A DNA stretch of 64,000 bases from Mycolicibacterium rhodesiae JS60 (GTDB lineage Bacteria; Actinomycetota; Actinomycetes; Mycobacteriales; Mycobacteriaceae): the NCBI GenBank assembly GCA_000230935.2, contig AGIQ01000001.1, forward strand, positions 1,426,001-1,490,000, written 5' to 3'. This document shows positions 32,110 through 40,230 of this stretch, piece after piece. A program made the translations under genes and the position numbers. The notes under the pieces were generated by a model. The model ran no database searches, had not been told where the DNA came from, and saw nothing but the letters and a program-made list of their open reading frames with translations. Numbering within the stretch: position 1 is the first letter of the stretch; each line of letters opens with the position of its first letter.

Positions 32110-32463
32110 CGAAGAGATGCAGGTCAGGACGAAAGTTCTGACCTGTATCTTTTTCCATCAAGCAATGCTCACCGTGGTCGCCCACACGTGGCTGGTACCG
32201 CGACCCCATGCAGCCAAGGTCAATGCCATCAGGTAGGACGCCGCCGAGGCTTACCTGGCGGATAGGAAACCCTCCCCGTCAGCCAGGGGATTCTGGCCAT
32301 CCGGCCATTACCCCGGCCCTTCGCTGAGCACGACGATTGCAGCAGCGGGAAATAGCCGAGTACGGGCCGAAGATTCGGCCAAGACACATACGAACCCGCA
32401 ATGAAATGCCAAACGACCAAACCGCGCCCAACGCAAGGGGCAGCGACTACTTCAGGAGAAATC
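32110..32463. other. Non-coding region between attR and the DUF4189-like gene
   Basis: About 350 bp with no believable gene. It contains the displaced ssrA terminator (32120-32154). The rest shows no motif I can name; the promoter of the following secreted-protein gene must lie in its right part. Confidence 0.6.
32120..32154 (+). terminator. Original ssrA terminator, displaced by the element
   Basis: Arms CAGGTCAGGAC and GTTCTGACCTG form an 11-bp stem (one G-U pair) with a GAAA tetraloop, followed by TATCTTTTT. It stands 11 bp after attR, where it would follow the tmRNA 3' end directly in the unintegrated chromosome. Confidence 0.85.
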
Positions 32464-33183
32464 ATGACAACCACTAACCAGGTCTGTACCCGCTGGCGAG
32501 GCCGGACCAACGCCGCCATCCTGCTGGCTGCGGCCGCGACCGCCGTCGGCATGGGCGTTACACCGGCACCGGCGCATGCGGCCGACCAGTACATCGCGCT
32601 GGCCCTCGGATATGTCAACGAGAATCCACCCGTCACGATGGCAGGAGGCTCGGCAATCGCCGCCACCCAAGATGCGGCCGCCCAGGGAGCGCTGACCAAC
32701 TGTGTGAACAACGGCGGCGGCCACTGCGTGACAGTGGTCATCGGCACCAACGAGTGCGCTGCAGCAGCGTCGAACGACTACGGCGAAGAGGTCGGGGCGA
32801 AGGGCGCATCGGTTGCCGCCGCCTCGAGCAGCGCCAAAGCCCTACTGCAGAACCAGACGGGCGCGAAGGTCATCGTGTCGGGCTGCGCTAATGGCTCCAC
32901 CCCGCCGCCGCCGAACGATCCGCCTCCACCACCCGCGCCGAAGCAGGGTCCGACGGTCTCGTTCAACACGGTCCTGGGTGGCCTGGAGGCACACATCACC
33001 GACCGCAGTGGAGTGTCGTCGCAGTGCACGTACGCGACCGACAACTACAACCGCAGCTTCGCGCTGCCGGCGAACTCCAAGTACGACCTGAGGATCGTCC
33101 CGGCCGTTCCACGTTTCCGGAACTGGACCATCACGATCACCTGTGACAACGGCACGAGTACGACAGCGACGACGTACTTCTGA
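32464..33183 (+). CDS. Secreted DUF4189-like protein
   Basis: A 239-residue exported protein. A signal peptide (about residues 1-39, cleaved after APAHA) is followed by a roughly 95-residue domain like DUF4189 (DQYIALALGYVNENPP, AQGALTNCVNNGGGHCVTVVIGTNECAAAA) with paired cysteines. A Pro-rich linker (STPPPPNDPPPPPAPK) leads to a C-terminal domain of about 80 residues with two cysteines. AGGAG precedes the ATG. DUF4189 proteins are secreted in many mycobacteria without a known activity. A strong terminator follows. Confidence 0.8.
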   Translation: MTTTNQVCTRWRGRTNAAILLAAAATAVGMGVTPAPAHAADQYIALALGYVNENPPVTMAGGSAIAATQDAAAQGALTNCVNNGGGHCVTVVIGTNECAAAASNDYGEEVGAKGASVAAASSSAKALLQNQTGAKVIVSGCANGSTPPPPNDPPPPPAPKQGPTVSFNTVLGGLEAHITDRSGVSSQCTYATDNYNRSFALPANSKYDLRIVPAVPRFRNWTITITCDNGTSTTATTYF

Positions 33184-33194
33184 GTCCCGAACGG

Positions 33195-33228
33195 AAGAAG
33201 GGCCAGGACGAGAGTCCTGGCCCTTCTT
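33195..33228 (+). terminator. Perfect 15-bp hairpin terminator
   Basis: Arms AAGAAGGGCCAGGAC and GTCCTGGCCCTTCTT with a GAGA loop. The A/T-rich ends make it usable in both directions, and it sits between convergent genes (33183 stop and the reverse gene ending at 33263). Confidence 0.85.
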
Positions 33229-33262
33229 GTGTCGGCGCCTGGGTCAACGAATGCGCCGACAG

Positions 33263-33517
33263 TCAGCCGTACTTCACGAACAGGGCCATTGCGTCGTCGA
33301 TCTTCTGGCGGACGAACTCGTTGTCGTGCCCGCGCATGGCCAGGCCGGCGCTGTAGCCGGTCAGCCGAACGACCAGGTCGACGGGGTTGTCGACCTCCAG
33401 GAGCGCGGTACGAAGCCCCACTTCCCAGGGGCCGTCGAGTTTCGCACCGTCGATGCGGCGCTTCACTTCGTCGTAGAGGGTGTTCCACGCGCGGTCGCGA
33501 TCACTCGGAACGGTCAT
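33263..33517 (-). CDS. Conserved hypothetical protein (84 aa)
   Basis: An 84-residue soluble, helical protein (DRDRAWNTLYDEVKRRIDGAKLDGPWEVGLRTALLEVDNPVDLVVRLTGYSAGLAM and onward). The start MTVPSDRD at 33517 lies next to a perfect 20-bp palindrome shared with the divergent cutinase gene. I do not recognise the family. Codon use is host-like. Confidence 0.6.
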   Translation of the reverse strand: MTVPSDRDRAWNTLYDEVKRRIDGAKLDGPWEVGLRTALLEVDNPVDLVVRLTGYSAGLAMRGHDNEFVRQKIDDAMALFVKYG

Positions 33518-33526
33518 CGCGCGAGC

Positions 33527-33546
33527 CTAGGTAGTGCACTACCTAG
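33527..33546. promoter_or_regulatory. Perfect 20-bp palindrome between hypothetical and cutinase genes
   Basis: CTAGGTAGTGCACTACCTAG is fully self-complementary. It is 9 bp from the start of the reverse gene and 91 bp from the cutinase start. A dimeric repressor site is likely; GntR- or TetR-type proteins use such symmetry, but no regulator gene is adjacent. Confidence 0.55.
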
Positions 33547-33637
33547 TAGTCATGCGTAGTCGACCACTCTAAATTTTTTGACGGAGTGATCTCCGGCACA
33601 AAAGTTTGCCCCTGCTGTTGACGGGGTAGAGACGGGA

Positions 33638-34594
33638 ATGCCGTCTCGCTGCACACGTGGTTTTCGCGCGGGCATCGCGCGATCTCCCCGACGTTGGCTC
33701 GGCCTCGGCGCTTCGGCACTTGTGACCGCCGGCGTCCTGCTCGTCGCCCCGACCGCGGCGCCGGTCGCCTCAGCCGCCGACTGTCCCGACGTGGAGGTCA
33801 TCTTCGCGCGCGGCACCGATGAGCCCGTCGGCATGGGCCGGGTCGGTGATGCGCTCGTCGACTCGCTGCGCAAACAGACGGGCGGCCTGAACATCGACAC
33901 CTACGCGGTGAACTACAAGGCCAGCAAGTTGCAGCTCCACGGCGGCGACGGCGCCAAAGACACCATCGCCCACATCAAGTCCACGGTCTCGGCCTGCCCC
34001 GACACCAAGATCGTGCTGGGCGGTTACTCACAAGGCGCAAGCGTGATGGACATCGTGGCCGGCGTTCCGGTGGGCGGCATCTCCTGGGGTGATCCGCTGC
34101 CGCCGCAGTACGCGACCAACATCGCAGCGGTCGCGACCTTCGGTGACGTCGCCACGCGCACCGGCCAAGCGCTGCCGACCACGAGCACGCTGCTCGGCGC
34201 CAAGGCGATCGATCTGTGCAACCCGGCCGACCCGATCTGTCACGCCGGTCCGGGCAACGAATGGGCCGGCCACACGCAGGGTTACGTGCCCGGATACACC
34301 GACCAGGCGGCGGCGTTCGTCGCGGCCAAGTTGTTGGCCGGCTACACCCAGCATCTGCCCGGTTACGGGCCGCCGCCGGGAACCGGCTCGGCAACGGTGG
34401 GATATGGCCCCGCGATCATGGGGACCGACCCCGACACCGCGATGCACGGTCCGTCAAACGGATACACCGCCGAGACGCCCGCCTACGGTCCGCAGGCGCC
34501 GGGGCCCAGCCCATCGGCGGTCGGGCCAAGTCCGTCGACGGTCACGCCGACGTCGCCGTCGTCGCAAACCCCGTTGGCCGCCGAGGCCCGCTGA
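33638..34594 (+). CDS. Secreted cutinase-family serine esterase
   Basis: A 318-residue alpha/beta hydrolase of the mycobacterial cutinase-like group. A signal peptide runs to about residue 47 ([13 protein letters not shown]). Catalytic residues are Ser131 in GGYSQGAS, Asp198 in CNPADPICH and His212 in WAGHTQGY, with the usual conserved cysteines. After about residue 235 a Pro/Gly/Ser/Thr-rich tail of about 80 residues follows (YGPPPGTGS, then [12 protein letters not shown]), which could be wall-embedded. Relatives hydrolyse lipid esters or act as phospholipases. Confidence 0.92.
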   Translation: MPSRCTRGFRAGIARSPRRWLGLGASALVTAGVLLVAPTAAPVASAADCPDVEVIFARGTDEPVGMGRVGDALVDSLRKQTGGLNIDTYAVNYKASKLQLHGGDGAKDTIAHIKSTVSACPDTKIVLGGYSQGASVMDIVAGVPVGGISWGDPLPPQYATNIAAVATFGDVATRTGQALPTTSTLLGAKAIDLCNPADPICHAGPGNEWAGHTQGYVPGYTDQAAAFVAAKLLAGYTQHLPGYGPPPGTGSATVGYGPAIMGTDPDTAMHGPSNGYTAETPAYGPQAPGPSPSAVGPSPSTVTPTSPSSQTPLAAEAR

Positions 34595-34604
34595 CCAGGC
34601 CGCC

Positions 34605-35765
34605 CTAGCGCGCCGCCTTCTTCGCTTCCTGTTCGGCGGCATGGTCTTCGATCGCCTTGCCGATGGCGTGCGCGGCGCGATCCACGAACTCCGTCCCGCT
34701 GCCGGTCACCCAGTCGCGCGATGCCTCCGGCCCCTCGAGTTGGCCGGTGAAATGCGGCATCACGTACTGCGCGAACAATTCGTAGCTGTGCAGCTTGGCC
34801 GCCGGCGGTGCCCAGTCGTGATCGAAGAGCAGGAACGCACCGAAGCCGCCGTTGCTCGCCTCGACCAGTTCGGAGATCTTGGCGACGGCGTCCTCGGGCG
34901 TACCGATGACCGCGAAGCCCGATTCGCGGTTGTTGGCGATGATCTCGGCGGCGGTGTCGCCCTGCACCGGACCCGCGGGCAGGATGTGGCTGAAGTAGCG
35001 GGAGAACTCCGCGATGCCGTACTCGACGTCACGCTCGGCCTGCTCGCGGGTGTCAGCGAGGTGCATCGGCCCGACGAGCCGCCACTTCGAGCGGTCGGCG
35101 ACATGGCCATTCTCGCGCGCCACGTCCTCCCATGTCGCCCAGTGGTGGGCCAGCAGGTCCATGCCCTGCTTCGCGGTCGCCGCGATCGACAGCATGCCGA
35201 TGCCGTGCTTGCCGGCGCCGCGCGGCCCGGTGGGCGAAAAGGACGCTGCGACAGCAACATCGAAACACGGATCGCTGTAGGGCTTCAGCTGAAGGCGCGC
35301 GTCTTGGAGGGTGAACCCGTCGGTGTGCATGGTCACGGTCTCGCCGCGCAGCAGCCGCATGATCGCGTCGAGACACTGTTCCATGCGCGGGCGCTGCTCG
35401 TCGGCGGGGATGCCGAGCATGTGCGCGTCCGACGTCAGCTGTCCCGGACCGCAGCCCAGCATCGCCCGGCCGCGGGTGAGGTGATCGAGCAGCACCATGC
35501 GGTCGGCCAGCATCAACGGATTGTGGTAGGGCAGTGAGCTCACGCCGGTGCCGAGCTTGATGTGCTTGGTGCGCTCCGCGGCAACGGCGATCACGACCTC
35601 GGGTGAGGCGATGATCTCGAATCCCGCCGAGTGATGCTCGCCGATCCAGGCTTCCTCGAATCCCAGGCGATCCATCGCCACGATCAGGTCGAGGTCCCGC
35701 TCGATCGCCAGTGTGGGGTTCTGCCCCGTCGGGTGGAAGGGGGCCATGAAGCTACCGAAGCGCAT
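34605..35765 (-). CDS. LLM-class flavin-dependent oxidoreductase
   Basis: A 386-residue luciferase-like monooxygenase. The start MRFGSFMAPFHPTGQNPT and the segments GFEEAWIGEHHSAGFEI, HIKLGTGVSSLPYHNPLMLADRM and MLGCGPGQLTSDAHMLGI are hallmarks of the TIM-barrel LLM family. The FMN/F420 choice cannot be decided; mycobacteria have many of both. It is convergent with the cutinase gene with a 10-bp gap and has no clear operon partner. Substrate unknown. Confidence 0.88.
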   Translation of the reverse strand: MRFGSFMAPFHPTGQNPTLAIERDLDLIVAMDRLGFEEAWIGEHHSAGFEIIASPEVVIAVAAERTKHIKLGTGVSSLPYHNPLMLADRMVLLDHLTRGRAMLGCGPGQLTSDAHMLGIPADEQRPRMEQCLDAIMRLLRGETVTMHTDGFTLQDARLQLKPYSDPCFDVAVAASFSPTGPRGAGKHGIGMLSIAATAKQGMDLLAHHWATWEDVARENGHVADRSKWRLVGPMHLADTREQAERDVEYGIAEFSRYFSHILPAGPVQGDTAAEIIANNRESGFAVIGTPEDAVAKISELVEASNGGFGAFLLFDHDWAPPAAKLHSYELFAQYVMPHFTGQLEGPEASRDWVTGSGTEFVDRAAHAIGKAIEDHAAEQEAKKAAR

Positions 35766-35865
35766 ACGCCCGCACGCTACCGGGTGAGCACCGAATTCAG
35801 GCCTCGTCGAAGCTGCACGGGCCTTTCTCGATGCAGGACTTACGTCATGTACGCCCTATTCTTCC

Positions 35866-37323
35866 GTGGTGAGCGCGATCGACCCGGACAAGCTGAGCAT
35901 CTGCCTGCAGGTGCTGTCCGACGTCGAATCGTTGCCGCCTGAGCACCCCGATGTCGTCGCCGTGCGTCGGGCAACAGCGGCCATGTTCAAGTCGGTCAAG
36001 AAAGCCCGCCGCGCCGCCAGGCGCGACGAGGTGTCGGCCGCCGACCGCGCCGTCATCGCCGCGACGGCCACCGGGGCCCCCGGACGTATCGATGACGAAA
36101 CCGCTGGCCTGCCCCTGGTGTCCAACGTGGCCGGGGCCAGTGCGGGAACGCTGATCCGCTCGCGCGCCTGCTACATCTGCAAAAACCACCACACGGTGGT
36201 CGACGCGTTCTATCACCAACTCTGCCCAGGCTGCGCCGCGCTCAACCGCGCGAAACGCGACGCTCGCACCGACTTGACCGGGCGGCGGGCTCTGCTCACC
36301 GGTGGCCGCGCCAAGATCGGCATGTACATCGCGCTGCGGCTGCTTCGCGACGGCGCCCACACGACGATCACCACCCGTTTTCCGAACGACGCCGTGCGCC
36401 GCTTCGCTGCGATGCCCGACTCGGCGGACTGGCTGCACCGGCTGCGGATCGTCGGGATCGACCTGCGCGACCCCGCTCAGGTCGTGGCGCTCGCGGACAC
36501 CGTGGCCGCGCAGGGCCCGCTGGACATCCTGATCAACAACGCCGCTCAGACAGTGCGCCGGGCACCCGGCTCCTATTCGGCACTCGTCGAGGCGGAGCGA
36601 ACCCCGGCGCCGGAACTCGTCGACGTGGTCACCTTCGACCGGATGAGCGACGCCCATCCGGCAGCCCTCGCCGGCAGCCTCGCCGAGCACCAAAGTCCCC
36701 ACGCTCCATCAATTCCCGGGTCGCTTCGCTCCTGCCCGCCGGTCACAGAACTCGCCCTCACCGCCGGCAGCGCCTCCCCAGAGCGGATCGCCGCGGGCAT
36801 CGCGATCGACGCGGGTGGTCTGCTGCCCGACACCGCGCCAATCAACAGCTGGACACAACGCGTGGACGAGGTCGACGCGATGGAACTGCTCGAGGTTCAG
36901 CTGTGCAATCAGACCGCGCCGTTCATTCTGGTGGGCCGTCTGCGTGCCGCGATGGCCGCATCGCCCGCGCGTCGCAAGTACGTCGTGAACGTGTCGGCCA
37001 TGGAGGGGCAGTTCAGCCGGGCGTACAAGGGCCCGGGGCATCCACATACCAATATGGCCAAGGCCGCCCTGAACATGCTCACTCGCACCAGCGCCGGTGA
37101 AATGCTCGAGAAGGACGGCATTCTCATGACCGCCGTCGACACCGGCTGGATCACCGACGAGCGCCCGCACCCGACCAAGCTGCGGCTCGCTGACGAGGGT
37201 TTCCATGCCCCGCTCGACCTTGTCGATGGGGCCGCCCGCGTGTACGACCCGATTGTCCGGGGCGAGTTGGGCGAAGACCTGCGCGGGTGTTTCCTGAAGG
37301 ACTACTCACCGAGCCCCTGGTAG
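35866..37323 (+). CDS. SDR-family protein with N-terminal zinc-knuckle domain
   Basis: A 485-residue protein, long for an SDR. The first 130 residues are an extra helical domain ending in a CxxC pair and a second pair (ACYICKNHHTVVDAFYHQLCPGCAALN), a likely zinc knuckle. The Rossmann domain starts with LLTGGRAKIGMYIALRLL, a variant of TGxxxGxG, and has DILINNAA. The expected YxxxK reads TNMAK in GHPHTNMAKAALNML, so Lys is kept but Tyr is replaced by Thr; Ser is present in VNVSAMEG. It may act without the usual acid/base Tyr or may be non-catalytic. GTG codons at 35866 and 35869 both could start it. Confidence 0.78.
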   Translation: MVSAIDPDKLSICLQVLSDVESLPPEHPDVVAVRRATAAMFKSVKKARRAARRDEVSAADRAVIAATATGAPGRIDDETAGLPLVSNVAGASAGTLIRSRACYICKNHHTVVDAFYHQLCPGCAALNRAKRDARTDLTGRRALLTGGRAKIGMYIALRLLRDGAHTTITTRFPNDAVRRFAAMPDSADWLHRLRIVGIDLRDPAQVVALADTVAAQGPLDILINNAAQTVRRAPGSYSALVEAERTPAPELVDVVTFDRMSDAHPAALAGSLAEHQSPHAPSIPGSLRSCPPVTELALTAGSASPERIAAGIAIDAGGLLPDTAPINSWTQRVDEVDAMELLEVQLCNQTAPFILVGRLRAAMAASPARRKYVVNVSAMEGQFSRAYKGPGHPHTNMAKAALNMLTRTSAGEMLEKDGILMTAVDTGWITDERPHPTKLRLADEGFHAPLDLVDGAARVYDPIVRGELGEDLRGCFLKDYSPSPW

Positions 37324-37593
37324 CTTCCGGCGAAGCTGCAAGGCCGCGACGGTGAGCGGATTGTCCAACCGCTGGGGGAGGACGAGCCTGCGCGCAACGG
37401 TCCGGCCCAGCCGGTGGCGCAGCACCGAGGCGCCGACGAAGCCGGTGACGACGCCGAGGGCGAAGTATCGACGCGCATGGTGCTCTCGCCGTTGACGCAC
37501 GACGCCCGCGACGTATCCACCCACAGCGGCCAGCGCGGCGATCGCGATCAGCAGGCAGCACAGAGCTCCGACCGGATCCACGTCTGCGATCAC
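37306..37593 (-). CDS. Small membrane protein (95 aa)
   Basis: A 95-residue protein with an N-terminal membrane helix (ALCCLLIAIAALAAVGGYVAGVV) and a second hydrophobic segment (FALGVVTGFVGASVLRHRLG), ending with a basic tail. Its 3' end overlaps the convergent SDR gene by 18 bp. No recognised family. Topology suggests a hairpin inserted in the cytoplasmic membrane. Confidence 0.6.
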   Translation of the reverse strand: MIADVDPVGALCCLLIAIAALAAVGGYVAGVVRQRREHHARRYFALGVVTGFVGASVLRHRLGRTVARRLVLPQRLDNPLTVAALQLRRKLPGAR

Positions 37594-37799
37594 ACCACCC
37601 TCTGGACCAAATCTGCAGTGCCCACGAAAGGTCGTGACCGAACCGAGGACGCAGCGTTACCGTCAACGGGGAAGAGACTCCATCCGGGCCTCGTCCCAAC
37701 TATGTGCGATTGACTCGTTTCGCCAGGTCATGTTGCTAGGCTCCGCATGGCAAGCAACGCCAACTGACGTCTTACGAGTTCGATTCGGAGCAGACGACT

Positions 37800-39359
37800 G
37801 TGGCAAACATTGTCATCATCAATCCCCGGTTCGAGGTGTCCTACTGGGGCCTGGAACATGCGTTGGCGCTGCTCGGCAAGAAATGCAACGTCCCGACGGC
37901 CTGCCTGCCGCTGCTGGCGGCGTTGACCCCCGCCGAACACCACGTGACGCTCATCGACGAGAACGTCGAGGAGATCGACTTCGAGAAAGTCGCCAAGGCC
38001 GACATCGTCGGGCTGACCGGCATGATCGTTCAGCGCCAGCGGATGCGCGAGATCCTGCGCGAGCTCAGAGCCCGTGGCGTTTTCGTCGTCGTCGGCGGTC
38101 CATGGGTCAGTGTGCAGGAGGACTACTTCGACGGCCTGGCCGACGCCATCTTCGTCGGCGAAGCCGAGACCACCTGGCCGCAGTTCCTCGACGACTGGGC
38201 GCACGGCCGGCACCAGTACCGCTACGAGCAGCCCGACCGCACCGACATGACGCAGGTCCCGGTGCCGCGCTACGACCTGCTCAAGACCAAGAACTACGTC
38301 TTCGGCAGCATCCAGTTCAGCCGCGGCTGTCCGTTCCAGTGCGAGTTCTGCGACATCATCGTCACATTCGGCCGCAAGCCCAGGTTGAAGACCAGTGCTC
38401 AGGTGATCGCCGAACTCGAAGCGATGCGCAAGGCGAACCTGTCGATCGGCTTCATCGTCGACGACAACCTGATCGGTAACAAAGCCGCCGTGAAGGTGCT
38501 GCTGGCCGATGTCCACGACTGGCAGGAGCGCGAAGGATATCCGCTGCAGTTCTTCACCGAGGCGTCACTGAACCTCGCCGAAGACGACGAGCTGATGGAG
38601 TTGATGGTCGCCGCCAACATCACGGTGGTGTTCATCGGCATCGAGAGCCCGAACGAAGAATCGCTGAAAGAGGCGAAGAAGTACCAGAACGTGAAGAAGG
38701 GCGGCACGATCGTCGACCGCGTCCGCAAGGTGCAGGACTCCGGGCTGGAAGTCTGGTGCGGCATGATCGTCGGCTTCGACAACGACGATGCCCGAATCTT
38801 CAAGGAACAAGCCGAATTCATCAACCAGACCGACATCATGCACGCGATGGTCGGCATGCTCGCGGCCATCCCGAAGACGCCGTTGCACGCGCGCCTGAAG
38901 AACGAGGGCCGCCTCGATCTCGACGATGAACAGACATTCGGCACCAACGTGATTCCACTGAAGATGAGCCGAGATGAGTTGCGCGACGGCTACATCGCCC
39001 TGATGCGCGACCTATACGATCCCGATTCGTACTTCGAGCGGCTCGAAAATCTTTATCTCACACGCAAATTCGACTTCGGGCGAGCCCGCAATGCGTACCT
39101 GCGCGAGCATCCATGGCGCCGCAGAAAAGCGCAATTGCTGGACGGCGGACGGGCTTTCGGCCTGTTTGTGCTGCTGATGAAGAACGTGCCGGATCCATAC
39201 CTGCGGCAGGTCTACCGGCGTCGGATGTGGAAGATGCTCCGGAACCGGCCGGATCCGGGCGTCCTGTTCGTCAGCGTGGTCAAGTGCGCGACGCACTACC
39301 ACCACTACACGATGTCGCGGGAGATGTCCGAGCGCCGAACGCTGGTCAACACCTTCTAA
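37800..39359 (+). CDS. B12-binding-like radical SAM protein (DUF4070 type)
   Basis: A 519-residue enzyme. The first 140 residues resemble a cobalamin-binding Rossmann domain (IVIINPRFEVSYWGLEHAL, VGLTGMIVQRQRMREI, VVVGGPWVS) but without the DxHxxG histidine. The radical SAM core has the CxxxCxxC cluster motif with Cys177, Cys181 and Cys184 in RGCPFQCEFC. The C-terminal third (DPDSYFERLENLYL and onward) looks like DUF4070. Members of this group act on lipids, tetrapyrroles or peptides. It is monocistronic, overlapping the convergent GAF-ANTAR gene by 4 bp. Substrate unknown. Confidence 0.88.
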   Translation: MANIVIINPRFEVSYWGLEHALALLGKKCNVPTACLPLLAALTPAEHHVTLIDENVEEIDFEKVAKADIVGLTGMIVQRQRMREILRELRARGVFVVVGGPWVSVQEDYFDGLADAIFVGEAETTWPQFLDDWAHGRHQYRYEQPDRTDMTQVPVPRYDLLKTKNYVFGSIQFSRGCPFQCEFCDIIVTFGRKPRLKTSAQVIAELEAMRKANLSIGFIVDDNLIGNKAAVKVLLADVHDWQEREGYPLQFFTEASLNLAEDDELMELMVAANITVVFIGIESPNEESLKEAKKYQNVKKGGTIVDRVRKVQDSGLEVWCGMIVGFDNDDARIFKEQAEFINQTDIMHAMVGMLAAIPKTPLHARLKNEGRLDLDDEQTFGTNVIPLKMSRDELRDGYIALMRDLYDPDSYFERLENLYLTRKFDFGRARNAYLREHPWRRRKAQLLDGGRAFGLFVLLMKNVPDPYLRQVYRRRMWKMLRNRPDPGVLFVSVVKCATHYHHYTMSREMSERRTLVNTF

Positions 39360-40183
39360 TTCTGCTCGCCGTTGCTGCCGGTGACCTTGTCCAGGAAATC
39401 CACGGCGAGAACACGAACGGGCACGTTCGTGGCCTGACTCTGCACACGCAGCACATCGAACGCCTCGTCGGCATCGATGCCGCGCATCGCCATCAGCACA
39501 CCCTTGGCCTGCTCGATCGGCGCCCTGGTCTGCAGCACCCGCTGGATCGACTCCGCGGTGTCCTGCGCGGATTTGAACCGCGCGAAGTCGCCGATCGCCC
39601 GGGACACCGCGGTGGTCAGCAGATCGAGGATCTCGGCGTCCAGGCTGTCGAAGGCATGAAAGTCCCGCCCGTACAGATTGAACGCCCCGAGCGTCTGGCC
39701 GTCGGTGAAGAGCGGCGCGGCCAGGAAGCTGTTGACGCCCTCCGCGCGTGCGGCCGCGGCGAACGCCGGCCAACGCTGCATCGCTTCGTCGGACCCGAGC
39801 AACACGATGCTGCGGGTGCGCGCGGCATGCAGGCACGGCCCGTCGCCGGCCTCGTACTGATCGCTGTCGATGCGCAGGGTGCGCTCGTCGGTATGCACCG
39901 CGGTGTACGTCAGGCCCCCGAGGTCGATCGTGATGCCTGTGTAGTCGGCGCCGTCGATCGCCTCGTGCGCGATACCCGCGACGTGTTGCAACAAGGTCAA
40001 CAGGTCGTCTTCGTCATCGACGCTGCGGCCGGCGTCGACGAGCACCCGGCCCAGTGCTGCCGGGGAGATGGTTTTGCGGACGGCGGCGTCGACGACGATC
40101 TCGGCCGCCTGTTCGGTTTCGGCTCCATCCAGGACCTCGGTCGGGATGGAGTCTTCGACGCGTCGGTCGCTGGTGTCGTCCAT
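39356..40183 (-). CDS. GAF-ANTAR regulator
   Basis: A 275-residue cytosolic regulator. A GAF domain (about residues 60-205; DDLLTLLQHVAGIAHEAIDGADYTGITIDLG and onward) precedes a C-terminal ANTAR domain (RAPIEQAKGVLMAMRGIDADEAFDVLRVQSQATNVPVRVLA), which binds paired hairpins in nascent RNA to prevent termination. The GAF ligand is unknown. The start ATG at 40183 is chosen because the upstream frame is not GAF-like. No target hairpin pair is obvious nearby. Confidence 0.88.
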   Translation of the reverse strand: MDDTSDRRVEDSIPTEVLDGAETEQAAEIVVDAAVRKTISPAALGRVLVDAGRSVDDEDDLLTLLQHVAGIAHEAIDGADYTGITIDLGGLTYTAVHTDERTLRIDSDQYEAGDGPCLHAARTRSIVLLGSDEAMQRWPAFAAAARAEGVNSFLAAPLFTDGQTLGAFNLYGRDFHAFDSLDAEILDLLTTAVSRAIGDFARFKSAQDTAESIQRVLQTRAPIEQAKGVLMAMRGIDADEAFDVLRVQSQATNVPVRVLAVDFLDKVTGSNGEQN

Positions 40184-40230
40184 GACCCTGAGTGTCCCAC
40201 CGCTGGGCCGATTGGGGGGTAATTGGGCAG

